Of a stretch of 64,000 nt of DNA, positions 51,801-63,174 are shown one piece after another; within the stretch, counting starts at the first letter, position 1, and each line of letters starts with the position of its first letter. The notes under the pieces are model-generated. The model was not told where the DNA came from, did not search any database, and worked only from the letters and a program-made list of their open reading frames with translations. This stretch comes from Erythrocercus mccallii (taxonomy: Eukaryota > Chordata > Aves > Passeriformes > Dicruridae): contig VZRG01000540.1 of NCBI GenBank assembly GCA_013397435.1, positions 248,001-312,000 on the forward strand, given 5' to 3'. Position numbers and translations under genes: made by a program.

Positions 51801-52170
51801 ACACTTCATTGCTAGCATCACTTGCGAGTCAGGCATATACACAAGAAAACAAAAAAACATAATTTATGTTGTCTGTTGCACTAGAGAAACCCAAGGGGAA
51901 ATTCTGTTTGACAGGCAAAAAAAAAGAAAACAGAGAGGACAAAATTCTTAATTCAAAATCTCTATCTGGATTAAAGTGACAGGGAACAAATGACTACAAG
52001 CCTCAGAAGCTGAGGACTTCCATCTCTGGGTGTGCTGGTATTTCTATTATGAGCCTCCACTTCAAATATAACTACAGAGACGAAATTGATTTTCTGGTTT
52101 TATGACCTTTTTAAAGGCACATTAATGTTCTACATAACTGAGTATTTGCACAGTACTTTATTATGTGAAA
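48812..52170. other. Non-coding stretch, nothing recognised
   Basis: About 3.4 kb. A minus-strand frame at 50485-50712 reads as a Lys/Glu/Arg-rich peptide, but only because the plus strand is pyrimidine-rich there. CTCCATTGACTG at about 50550-50561 is a weak dispersed-motif match. No other repeats were recognised. Confidence 0.45.
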
Positions 52171-52194
52171 TACCATTAATTTCAATGGGAGTTT
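52171..52194. repeat. Copy of dispersed CCATTGACTTCAATGGGAG motif
   Basis: CCATTAATTTCAATGGGAG at 52173-52191 differs in only about two bases from the form CCATTGACTTCAATGGGAG that I know as abundant in turtle and archosaur genomes. Confidence 0.45.
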
Positions 52195-52535
52195 GTGTAG
52201 TATGGTAACGATGTCATTAAACAGTGCTGTTAAACTCATTGGGCTATTTACCATCCTGAATTACACCTGGACACCCGCTCCCCCCGAGCAGCATGGCCTC
52301 TCCCACACCTCTGTACCTGAGTCATACAGTGTGTCCCTGCTTTCCCTGGCTAGCAAGGGCCAAAGACCAAAGCTCAGCAGCTGCAGGTAATGACTAACAG
52401 GAGGCTTTGAGACATAACCCATGTTATATCCGTCTGCACAAGAGCAAGATTTGTCCAAAAGACACTTACAGACCTTTACTGTGTGGCTACGCCATGAGTT
52501 GGAATGGTTTCATTTACTGCTCTATCCTAAAAGGT
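52195..52535. other. Non-coding stretch, small GC-rich patch
   Basis: A short GC-rich patch at 52264-52300 (with CCCGCTCCCCCCGAGC) has two CpGs but is far too small for a CpG island. No exon was recognised. Confidence 0.45.
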
Positions 52536-52668
52536 TTATTCTCACAGCACCTTTGTGAATAAGAAAAAGAGCAACTTAATTCTCTAGGGTTAAACTGATT
52601 CACACACGGAAGATGTGATCTGCACACATCAAATTCCTCCAGCAGCCTGAGCCCTGAGCAGCATCCTG
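52536..52668 (-). repeat. MIR/CORE-SINE-like fragment
   Basis: On the plus strand TTTATTCTCACAGCACCTTT, GGGTTAAACTGATTCACACA, then CAAATTCCTCC and AGCAGCCTGAGCCC fit, in order, the reversed MIR parts (TTTAATCCTCACAACAACCC, GTTAAGTGACTTGCC, GGATTCGAACC, CTGACTCCAGAGCC). It is diverged, with small deletions. Confidence 0.45.
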
Positions 52669-53017
52669 GCTAGAAACTGCTTTACAGACCCATTACTGCT
52701 GCAACCAGTTGGAACATCAGTAGATGCCATGTTTCATAGGTGATTATTTCCATTTTAATCCATGGATAATAACTTTCATGTTCAAGAATTTGCAAGACTT
52801 TCTCCCTTTAATGTTGAGGCACTGCACCTTCAGGAAATACTTGGAATAGGGGAGTTGAGTAAACTACACCATCTTTGAAGTAGCTCAAGGAAGTATTATG
52901 CTCAGCATCACTGCTCCTCTTTGTTATGTGTGCCAAGCTGAGAGAAGAACACCTGTTTTCTTTACTATCCTATCCATGCTGGTTGTGTTGAAGAGAGGAG
53001 AGAAATTGATGCATAGA
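52669..53017. other. Non-coding spacer before CR1
   Basis: Nothing recognised. Confidence 0.5.
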
Positions 53018-53727
53018 TATATTAGGGAATGAGAGGCTGGAGTGCAGCCCTGCAGGAGGAGATCTGAGGCTTTTGATTGATGATAAACTCAATTTGAGTC
53101 AACAGTGTGCAGTCAAAAGGACCAACCATATACTTGGAGTGCATTGAGCATGAGGTAGCTAACTGATCTAAAGTGATTGTTCCACTATACTCAGCATTGG
53201 TGAGGCCTCACCTCACCAATGTGTGTGGTTTTGGGCTTCACAATACCAGAAGGATATAAAAACTTGAGAAAGTGCCCAAAGGAGGGCAACAGAGGTGGAG
53301 AAAGGACAGTAGGACATCACTTACCAGGACTGGCTGAGGATCCTAGGTTTGTTCAGCTCAGAAAAGAGGAGACTGAGTGGTGACCACGTTGCTATCTGCA
53401 ACCCCTCAAGGTGCAGAGCAGAGAGGAAGATGATGATCTCTTTTGCCCAGTGTCTGGTGATAGAATGCAAGGGAATGGCTTTCAGCTGCATCAGATGGAG
53501 TTTGGACTGGATATGTTCTGGATAGGTTCTTCCCTGAGATTGAGCACTGAAAGAAACTCTCCAGGGAATAGGTCATTGCCTCAGGCCCATTGAGTATTCA
53601 AGCAGCATTTGAACAATGCACTTAGATGACTGATTTAAGTTTCAGGTTTCCCTGTATGGAATAAAGAGTTGGAGTCAATGATCCTTGTGAGTGCATTCCA
53701 ACTCAGGATCTTTTACAAATTTATGAA
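53018..53727 (+). mobile_element. CR1 LINE fragment, ORF2 C-terminal half and 3' end
   Basis: Blocks follow CR1 order: GAGGCTGGAGTGCAGCCCTG, AGTCAACAGTGTGCAGTC, TTGGTGAGGCCTCACCTC, GAGGGCAACAGAGGTGGAGA, TTGTTCAGCTCAGAAAAGAG, GGGAATGGCTTTCAGCTGCA. The 3' part reads GATCCTTGTGAGTGCATTCC AACTCAGGATC and fades out in TTTATGA. It differs in its 3' untranslated part from the copy at 42552, so it is another subfamily. Stops and indels are frequent, so it is not functional. Its diverged state suggests an older insertion. Confidence 0.88.
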
Positions 53728-53879
53728 AATACAGACAGTCCCATCCTCAGCTTTCCACTTGATCTAGAGCCAGCATGCCGGAACAGGCCAGAAACCAACA
53801 AGGGCCTGGTATGAGGAAAGTTCTCACTTTCCATCTTCACATCATGGCTCATAGCCCAAATCATCTCTTTGACTTTAAC
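53728..53879. other. Short non-coding spacer
   Basis: Nothing recognised. Confidence 0.5.
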
Positions 53880-54560
53880 CTCTGTCATTTTCTTTCTTTC
53901 TCAGTAATGGCTTATTCTTTACAATGGTTTCTTCCTGTCCCACTGAAGTCAATGAGAAATAATATCAAGCTCTTTATTTTTATTTTTGGGTTTTTGGGGT
54001 TGGTTTTTTTTGGTATCTAATTTGGATTGCAGTTGTACTGATTGACAGCACTACTACAACTGCATTGCATTGCTGCCCAACTCAGTAATCTACTTTGGTG
54101 TCTTAATTAAATCGAATCAAATTTGAATTGACTTGCTTTTCTTAGAGATCTTTTAGGGTAGTTGTCAATCCAAAGGTAAAGACTTTTATAAAATAGCTGC
54201 TGCTTTTTATTTTGTACAATTGCTTTAGATAAAGATCTTTTTCTTCATCTCTTACCTCTCAGTACTTGCATTTTTGTATTTCATATTTCCTTCAATTTCC
54301 TTTTTCCTTTTTAAATGTATTCTTTTCTCTCTTTTATTGTTTTAATTAGTTTTCTATTTGAATTTAATTATTTTTTTCTCTTTCAGTTAATTCCTGTCTT
54401 ATATAGAGCACTATCTCACCACCCCCTTCAATAAAGCTCTGTCTCTCGGCTTCACCTGCCTCTTTGAATTCTCAACTCTCTAATTTATTTTTTCATTTTC
54501 TAATTCACCTCCCCCCAATCATTCTTACTTAACTCATGAGTTTCTATTCCAGACACAGAA
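53880..54560 (+). repeat. Pyrimidine- and T-rich low-complexity tract
   Basis: For about 680 bases the plus strand is dominated by T and C, with runs such as TTTCTTTCTTTC near 53889 and TTTTGGGTTTTTGGGGTTGG near 53983. CCCACTGAAGTCAATGAGAA (53939-53958) inside it is a good copy of the dispersed CCATTGAAGTCAATGG-type motif. Strand asymmetry of this length can come from decayed simple repeats. Confidence 0.55.
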
Positions 54561-57500
54561 CCTGGGTTTCTCCCCTTTCGCTTCCCTTACATCAATGCAA
54601 TTTTGTGGTCCCACATGAGCAATATCAGATCTGTACCATTCTGGTGTAGAGAAGAGTCAGTCCTTCAAAGCAAACCCAGTTTAGAAAACTGAGATGTTTC
54701 CTTTAGAACACAATGGGAAGCAACTGTTCAAAGTATGATAATAGGAAAAATTTTCAAATTTCTGATCCTGTGAAGGGGGAAGAGCATTGCAGTAAGCAGA
54801 TAATAAGTATTCCTTCTCTTTATCCCTTCCCTACCAATATTTCTGTTCCCACTCATTGTCTTTCTACAAAGTTCACATACAATATCTCTTACGGGCACAG
54901 ATTCTGATCTTGTTTTTACTGCTTTTACTCTGCCTCCACTGTGTTAACTTCTGTTCACTTCTCTTGAGTATGCAAGCGTTAGCAAGAGCAGACTCAGGCT
55001 CTGTTGGGCTGGGATTTTCTCTTTTTTTCTTCTTTTACTTTTTAAATTTGATGTCCCAGCTGATCTTAAGCAGATGGCTTTTTTCATTTCAGGAGTAGCT
55101 TAAGTCTGCACTCTCCAACCTACAGCAGTTATCAGTTAATGAGATGACTTGTACCTCTGTCCACACTTGCATCACTACAGCTGCTTAAATGAGTTGATGT
55201 GCAGTAACTGAGGATTAAACCATCCTTTTCAATCCTGCATGCACTGCAGCGCAAGCTACTCACTCCAGCAACCACAGAAGCAATTGCAGTCCTGGGAAAC
55301 CAAGATGAGCAGAAGCCTTTGTGCATTAAAGGTAAAGCAAATTCAGCAGTAGAAAAATGAAAAGAGGAACATATTCTCTCCCTGCTGTTCAGATGCTGCT
55401 GAAATCCCCTATTCCCCATTTTCTTTTCAATTACACACTGTTTTGTGTATTTTCACATCCTTTTTTAATCCACCCACCCATGCTTCATTTTTGTAAGGTG
55501 GACTTTGAACCTGCCAGAGTTAAAAATGTTACCCCAAAATTCTTGTCTGTAGACTACATCATTCTAAAACTATGCACATAGAGTATAGGAAACATTCTAG
55601 AAAAAGAAGAAAATTCCTAATGTTGGAATACAATCTTTGGGACTTCATGATTCCAGGGTGAGGTACCCACTCTAGTACCATGAAGCTCAAAGTAGAATTA
55701 CTTTTATAATAATGCTACATTTGTTGGCACCACAAGGAACTCAAAAATTTTGGCAAAACAGTTACACAGGTTTTTTGGACCCACCTCGATATTCAGCTAT
55801 AAATGACTACCCTGCCATTTAAATTGAGGAGCTGAAGATAATTACATACACCTTGTGGTTGTTATTGATTACAGAAACACCACAACTTAACTGGTTTTTT
55901 CACCCTAGGGCTAACTAGGTTCAGATGTACCCTCTCCTTTCTATGCAGAAAACAAAGATGCTTTAAGGAAGGCTTGGAAACTGGCATCCATTTATCTGTG
56001 CAAAAGTATAATTTGTTCAGAGAACCTAAATTAATTGTTCCATTTCCCTGCTACAAAGACAAAATTAATAATGTTTCTTCATATGTGAAAGCAACATTTG
56101 CACTCTCGTGGGTATATTTGTGAAAACAAGAAAAAATCTCAGTGGACAAATATTTTTTTCTGTCATATGCTATTACTCCCTCCTTGGAAAAATTCTGGAT
56201 TAGACTTCTTTAACTTATTAAAGTAGAGAGCTAAGGCACAACTCTTATAAGCAGCTTTATGTAGTACAAAGACTAGGCAAGATCCCAACACAGCTCTAAG
56301 CACTATGCAGACACCTACAGAAAGACAAATCCATATACCCACTCAGCCCTGAAAGATATTTATACCAATGCAAAATGTATTATACTGTCATTCTGTTTTA
56401 TGGTAACTGAGGTCCATCAGCTAATTAATTGTGTGCAGCACCAAAATAGTGCTGAGGGACACAACAGTCCCTGCCCTGGTGACTTCACAACTACCTTCCC
56501 ATCCTTTCCTTGATACACTTGTGTGAGCTCTACACACAGGCACCAAGTCTTCAGACTTAGAAAGGATTCAAAATAAAACACAGCAAAACAAAAACCCCAT
56601 TGTGTACTTTCTGATTAATTTTTGAGTGCACCTGAAGCAATTACAAGAGTAGTACTGGTATTCTTCATAGAGTCTGTCCCTTAATGTGCACCATAATTAG
56701 AGGAAACTTAGATCCCAACAGAGATGGTCTCTAAAGACTTGAGAGATTGGCGAGGGAGGGGGAGAGCAGGGGGACAAGGAAGGTCATTAAACACAGGCAA
56801 GACACCTCTGCTTGCCCCTCTCAGCACAGACTAATGCAAATATATGGCCTGAAAATTAACACAGTTAGGAAGGAAACATCCCACAGGGAGAATCAATACC
56901 CAGCAAAGGATAATGGGAACACTGTGCAAGCAGCTGTGATCTGCCCTCTGAACATTAGCACCTGTCCAGGACAGCAATCAATGCTGGTCAATGGGCAGCT
57001 CTCCTTACAGCTCAGTTCACAGGGATCATTAACTGGAACCAACGTGGTGGCACCCCATGCTATCAAATGGTGTACCTTTCTTGCTAAATGCAGACAAACA
57101 ATGACTTCCCCAAACAATTGGCACTGATCTTTTTAATCTTCTGACTTGGCTTTTTGCAGTATACAAGGGGGATTCATAGAATCCACAACTAGAAATTAAG
57201 TTATTCACCCTAATTTCAGAATGTGTCAAGGCATGGCAGGCACTTCAATTCAGCAACACCAAGGAATTTGGGTTTAACCATTTCCATCAGTGCCACATTT
57301 GTCTTGTACTTTATGATTATGATTAATGCACCTTATTTATTACCTTTTCAAGAAGAGTAGAACAGCTGAACTGGAGATGCTCCAAGCAGATTGGTATTTG
57401 AATTATTCTCCACACGACAGAGAAATTTTGCAGGCAGTGACCTTTACGTCTGAATTGCATCATTGAAGACTGCCTTGTCACAGCCTTTGTGCACATCTCC

Positions 57501-58889
57501 ATACAATCACACTGGAACAGAGTAAAAAGGGGGAAAATGGATATAAGAAAAGAATCCTCTCATTCATGGGATCCATTGGACACGATAAAGAATTAGCCTG
57601 ATGTAGTCAGCAACAGGTCCTGAGAACATTTCTTTCATTCAGAAGAACCTTCTTGTCTCTGGTACAAGCAATAAAAAACAATATCAAGACCTGCAGATTT
57701 TTTAGAAATTTTCAGCGTATCATTTTGACCCATGACTGCATGAATCTTCCTAATAGTCTCCCAAATACTGTTGTACTTCAGTATCCCTAGATAGAGTGAA
57801 AAACATGCAGTAAAGTGAACTCCAAGGAAATCAAGGCTTCATTCCTCTAAGTGCTATGTGACTATTCACATGTTCAAAACTAGAAGTGTGCTTCATTGGG
57901 AGTCTGTGAATCTTCTTTAAATACTAAAAGTGAGAAGAACATCTCCAGAAGTTTGCAGGAAATCATAATAGCCACCAAAATTTACTCCAGATCTCGTGGT
58001 TTCCAGTCCCTCATTCTCAACATAATAATATCCTGTTTCCCACTAGAGAACCCAGTAGCATTAACAAACACAGAAATGCAGATTGAGCTTACTGAGATGC
58101 CAGCAAGGGTGCTGAAAGGTAGACAGCTGAGCAGTGTACTGGAAAATTACCAGATATATTTAAACTGGCACGATCCAGTTAACTATATTCTGAACTGATG
58201 CCAAAAGTTCAGGGGCATTGTGACCACATCTTACATAAGGGACACACGTTTCTGCCATCTACTCCTGCTACTGAGCACAGCTAAGTGGAGAGCAGGGAGC
58301 AGAGGGCAGAGGATATCCTAGATTGTTCTTTCAAACTTGACACAGATTTCCATTTTGTCACGTTCTTAGCATGTGTGTTTATTTTCCTTGAATATTCAAG
58401 CATTTGGTGCTTTACAGTTGCCAGAGCTTATGAAAAGTGCATATTTAGCTCAAAGAGTTCCCAGATGTGAATTTCAAAATGACACTGTGTTGATTAGCTA
58501 TAGAAGGCAGCCAGTCAAAGAGCAGGAGTAACAACATGTGACTTGGCATTCCCTAGCCAGCCAGAAAATAGTCACCCATTTAATTTTTCGTGAATTTTCC
58601 AAAATCTGGGAATATAGCAAAAGTTAAAGGCAGGAACAAATGTTTCTGTTTTCTAATCTGTACTTAAAGTCTTACCTTATCATCGCTACTATTTTGCCTC
58701 CTCCTTTTGATAAGGTCTTCTTCATGAGAAGACCTATGGGGTCACTGGAAAACAGTTTCCAGGACTTAAAGATTTCTCCTTAACTAAAGTTATCCCATTA
58801 TGAAGACACCTGGGGCTCTGCCCCACCTCTGGGGAAAAAATTAAATTACAGTGCAATGCCTTTATTTTCTCTAAATGTTGTGCATTGTT
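54561..58889. other. Non-coding stretch, nothing recognised
   Basis: About 4.3 kb. The longest frame (126 codons, 56747-57127 plus) begins at TTG and shows no domain. No CR1 or other repeat was recognised. TTCATAGAATCCACAAC at 57174 resembles a CR1 tail for only about 12 bases and was not accepted. Confidence 0.5.
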
Positions 58890-58950
58890 TGCAGCTGATC
58901 ATTCATCATCACAGCTCCCCCCATGAATGATTCATGAGGGGACAGCTGTT
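58890..58950. promoter_or_regulatory. Cluster of palindromes with AP-1-like and E-box motifs
   Basis: CCCCATGAAT (58919-58928) and ATTCATGAGGGG (58930-58941) form a near-perfect inverted repeat around an AP-1-like TGATTCAT. Directly after it ACAGCTGT (58942-58949) is an 8-bp palindrome containing an E box. Binding-site clusters of this kind can mark regulatory elements; function here is inference. Confidence 0.25.
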
Positions 58951-59933
58951 CCCAGGGCCTCTGCTCCTGAGCTGCACATACCACAGGAGGTTTCCACAGG
59001 CTGGTTATGCCAGAAGCTGAGCACCTGAGAAGTGCTAATGCTTCTTCAGCTCAAAGACCTTCATTTTTTCAAATGAAGGCAAGGCCACAATGCACCCTAA
59101 CAGTTCAATTGAGGGGTATGGAATGGGTAAGTTGGTTATAGAGAGAAATAAAAAATGTTTCAAAGTGTACAATAAACCAGATTTAATCCCAGGATTAAAC
59201 AGCCTGTAGAGGATTCTTCTAGTTTCTGCAAAATGCATGCATAAAGCACACAAAACTGCATTATAGTGTTGACACGTTCTGCAGTTATTATCTGGTTTGT
59301 GTCTTATTTTTCAAGAAAATTTTAAAAAGAAAATTTTCAAGAATTTAAACTGCAGGCGCTAAAAAGGACAGAGTAAAGGCAGTTTTCATATCCATTTCTG
59401 ATTTTCTTCTGAGTCTTGTCTTTGTCTAACAAGCTGTATGTCTCACCATTTCATGAACAGCATATATAGGCCTTTCTACTGCAGGCAGAACTAAACTTCT
59501 CCTAATGAAGCTTTCCTGCCTCAAATTAACAGTAATTTAAAAACAATATCTTCCCTCTATACTATTACCTCAACTGAAGAAGAAAGGCTTAAGATAGAAT
59601 TTTTTAAAATCTACTCAAAAAAATCACAGTTGGTAATATTACAGTAATTGTTATTATAAATTAGCTTCTTTTTAACAAAATTACAATTTTGCCCTAAGAA
59701 AATAGGAAACTGGCAGTAGAACTGAAGTGGCAAACAATTTCTGCACTGTGTCTAATGTTGCACAAGTCAGGAACATATCTGATACCACCTTCTTCTCCTT
59801 TGCATCCTTGCCCTTAAAAAAAAAGCAAGGATAAATTAATTCCAGCATTATATTCTACTAGCAATTTTAAGAAATCCCTAGACCCCAACAACTGCACTGA
59901 AAAAAGAGTGGTGCAACTCTTTCAAGCTCTACC
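58951..59933. other. Non-coding stretch, nothing recognised
   Basis: AT-rich DNA. AGAAAATTTT is repeated at about 59314 and 59329, and GTAATATTAC at about 59633 is a 10-bp palindrome. No gene was recognised. Confidence 0.5.
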
Positions 59934-59962
59934 AATAAAAAAAAAGAAAGAAAAGAAAAAAG
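59934..59962 (+). repeat. A-rich (AAAG)n-like simple repeat
   Basis: AATAAAAAAAAAGAAAGAAA followed by more A-rich sequence. It contains AATAAA and could be the tail of a retrocopy, but nothing upstream looks like a transcript. Confidence 0.7.
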
Positions 59963-61014
59963 ATTGGATTGCCAAAATCTGATGCCATTTCTAATAAACA
60001 GCACAGATGTTTAAAATACAGAGAAAATGCTACTTAGAATCTGGGGTTTGAACTCTTTGAAACTGCTTCAATTGAAAAAAAAAATCATGCACTGATATTT
60101 CAAAATAATAATTCCTAGCTGGAAAGCTTCAAAATCTGCAGCCCAAGTTTGGAATTCACATGTCAATTCCCTCTTTAAGGAAGAGTAGTTGACAAAAACG
60201 CAGAATGGGATTAACTATTTATTTTTAACCACACAGCTTTTGTGTAGGTGTCCTTTATCCTTTTTGGCTAGTATTTTCCCTCAGCCTCATTCTGACCTTT
60301 CACTCATACCATGACAGTCTAGTTAGTATTGGAGGTTATTTATACCACAATCATTTTTTATACAGAAGTGGGCAAAGGAAACTTAGTTGTTTGCATATGC
60401 AGGAGGGCAATTTAAAATAGAATGAATTTCAGATGCAGTACTGAAATTCTTTACCATGTCTTCATAAGAGATGTACAAACCACTTAGTCTGCAGTGAACA
60501 AGGTTACAAGTCACACATCATACATACACTGGAATTACATCGTTTGTGGTAGACCTCTCTAACAGAGCCAAACTCTGTTCTCAATCTCCGGAGACAATGG
60601 GCTTGTGTTGATGTAAAGTTGTAGAATTTGACTTTAAATCAGTAAGCAGAAACACCAGACAAAAAACAACAGGCCTCTGCAGATATATGTCATTTGATCA
60701 GATATTACTTGCACATGGAATTTTTTTTAGTTACCAGAGAAAACCATTTGCTATCTCCAGAAAGACCAATACTATGTCTAGGCAATCAAATGTTAAGTAT
60801 GTCCCTGAAAGCAGCAATGGTCACCTTTGCTGTAAGGGAAGAGAACCTTGGGAGGGTTTCATCAGCAAAGAGGCAACATGTCCAGCCACCTTTTTTCCCA
60901 TTAACAATTAGTGCAGCTCAAATTCTTCATCACAGAGACATATGGCACCAACATCACCATACCTGCCTGCAGCTGGCCACCAGCTGCTTTTGTCTCCATT
61001 CACCAGCTCTCACT
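59963..61014. other. Non-coding stretch before CR1
   Basis: No clear feature. The last 100 bases (from about 60915) may be a diverged continuation of the CR1 copy that follows, but block order could not be confirmed. Confidence 0.4.
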
Positions 61015-62320
61015 GTGTCCAGCTGTCCAGTCAGATTTTACCCAATGGACAGTGCACCCATCTGAGCCTTGAGCAGACAGCTTCTCCAGGAAAATGTTCT
61101 GGGAAACAATGTCAACGGCTTGACTAAAATCCACACAAACAACATCTACAGCCTCTTCCTCATCCACTGATCACCTTGCCATCAGGAGATCAGGGTGGTC
61201 AAGAGGAGCTGCCTTTCATAAGGCAGCCTGAGGGCCTCATTGTCCTGCACGTACCACAGGATGGCACTCAGGATGATCTGCTCCATGACATTCCTCAGTA
61301 CCTAGGTCAGGCTAATAGGCCTATAGTTCCCCATATCCTGCTTCCATCAGTTCTTCTAGATGGGCATCACATTTGCTGAGCTCCAGCTAACTGCAGCTGA
61401 CCAAGATTGCTGACCAGGACTGCTTAGAAATAATTGAAGGTGAGCACTTTTACCATCTCCCTCTGTACACTTGGGTGGATCCCATTGAGCCCTGTGTGTG
61501 TCTAAGTGGTGTAGCAGGTTGTTAACTATTTCTGCTTTTATTTTCCACTAGATTATGGAGCTTCATTCTGCTTTCCATCGATGTCTTCCAGCTTAGGGGC
61601 TTGGTTAACCCTGAGAACAAGTGGTCTTATGTTAAAAATTGAGGCAAAGAAGGCATTACCTCAGCTTTTTCCTTATTCTTTGTCACTGTGTTTTCCCCTA
61701 CACCCAAAATCCATGGAGATTGTCCTTAGCCCTCCATCTGTTGCTCATGTATTTACAGAAACATTTTTGATTGGTTTTTATGTCATTAACATAAAAATGT
61801 CATTAACATTAGGTTCTAGCACGGCTTTGACCCTTCTAATTTTCTCCCTACATTAACTCATGACATCCTTGTAGTCATCCTGAGTTGCCTGCCCCTTCTT
61901 CCAAAGGTCATAAACTCTCATTTTTCACTTGAGTTCGAGCTAAAGCTCTCTGTTCAGGTAGGCCAGTCTTTCCCATTGACTCATCTTTTAGCACATGGGG
62001 ATGGCCTGCTCCTGTACCTGTGGGATTTTCTTGAGGAATGCCTTTCCTTGAAGAAAGTCTTCCTCAACTCCTTTACTCTTCAGGATTGCTTTCCAAGGCT
62101 CCTAAACAGGTCACGGTTTGCCAAGGTGGCAGTTCTGCTGATTCCCCCTCCTTTCTTCTCAAAAGAATTAAAAATTCTATCATTTTGTCATTGCTGTGCC
62201 CCAGATAGCCTCTGACCATCAGATAACCAGTAGTCCTTCTCTCATCATGAACATAAGGTCCATCAGAAAACCTTCCCTAGCTGGTTCACCCATCAGCTCT
62301 TAGGAAATTAAAGCAACCAG
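61015..62320 (-). mobile_element. CR1 LINE fragment, endonuclease to reverse transcriptase
   Basis: On the minus strand this carries the C-terminal endonuclease region and N-terminal reverse-transcriptase region of CR1 ORF2. At about 62202-62173 it reads GHSNDKMIEF, a damaged form of the endonuclease GHSDH-type motif. At about 61340-61310 it reads GNYRPISLT, the reverse-transcriptase block, with three stops within about 25 codons. On the plus strand GATGGCACTCAGGATGATCT and TTGGGTGGATCCCATTGAGC are typical CR1 blocks. The 3' half (rest of RT, C-terminus, untranslated region) is missing below 61015, which is unusual because CR1 normally loses its 5' part. Dead copy. Confidence 0.9.
61780..61809. 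repeat. Short direct repeat inside CR1
   Basis: ATGTCATTAACAT occurs twice about 18 bases apart. It is a small duplication that arose after the CR1 insertion. Confidence 0.7.
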
Positions 62321-62886
62321 CCCAGTTGTAGACCTCTATATCCATGACTGAACTGTTCTTGGGTGATCTAAGAGAGATCCTATAGGGGTTTCCTCAAATG
62401 AAAACTATGAAGAAGAAAGAAAAAAATGCTCTGTATGCAATGAGCAAGAGTGGAAATCCTTTGAACCAGTTAGCACCGCAGCATATTCATAGTGACCTAT
62501 GAAACATCTGTGGACTTTAAGCATTGTTCTCTGATGCCTAATAAACATTATATATATGACAAAATAAATATTTGAAGAGTTAGTTTTTCTTACAGTTTTT
62601 TCTACATTTTTTCTTTGCAAATCTTAACATTGAGTACTTTCGCATCCTTACTTGAACACAGTAAATATTTGAGGAAACACTGAAATAATTCATTGAGACA
62701 GATGCATATGTCATAAAAAAATCCAGCTGCATGAAGGTCAGTTAGAAAGGGAATGATTTTGTAGGTGTTGTTGATCACTATCTAAAACATCACTTATCTT
62801 TCTGAAGATCTTGTCCTAGAATAATGCCAGACACTTTTTCCATAATACTAGTAGGCTTCTGTGCATATATTTATATCCAGAATGTC
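62321..62886. other. Non-coding spacer between CR1 copies
   Basis: AT-rich DNA without CR1 similarity. Nothing recognised. Confidence 0.5.
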
Positions 62887-62938
62887 ATCTCTATGTTCAG
62901 TCATTTGCAGAGATCTCTATGTTCAGTCATTGGTAGAG
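62887..62938. repeat. 26-bp tandem duplication
   Basis: The 26-base unit ATCTCTATGTTCAGTCAT plus TTGCAGAG (62887-62912) is repeated directly at 62913-62938 with two substitutions in its last eight bases. Confidence 0.9.
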
Positions 62939-63126
62939 ATGTTTTCCAGCCATGGCTCTTTTAAAGGCTACTACTTCCTGCAGAAAAGCTAACTCACTGC
63001 CCACTAACATACTGCCAAGCATCTCTATGGGAGACAACACCTCACCACTCACAGCTGAAACTACTTCAGATTCACTCTGCCTTTGTGAATGTACTTTCTG
63101 TAAAGTAAGTGGCAAAGAAAACTGTA
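62939..63126. other. Short non-coding spacer
   Basis: Overlapping frames on both strands of about 60-70 codons, with no recognised domain. Confidence 0.4.
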
Positions 63127-63174
63127 AAGCAGAGATTGGACTAGATGACCTCCAAAGGTCATTCCTCTAAATCT
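63127..63174 (+). mobile_element. Very short CR1 3' end, plus strand
   Basis: GATTGGACTAGATGACCTCC followed by AAAGGTCATTCCTCTAAATC is the final part of a CR1 3' untranslated region in plus orientation. It is only about 48 bases long. It abuts the tail of the minus-strand CR1 that begins at about 63175, so the two stand tail to tail. Confidence 0.75.

Noticed and set aside
56747..57127. Plus-strand 126-codon frame
   Set aside because: It begins with TTG, has no domain and no neighbouring exon-like frames.
57170..57205. Possible CR1 3' end (TTCATAGAATCC)
   Set aside because: Similarity stops after about a dozen bases, with no TTGGAA or TCCAAC blocks following.
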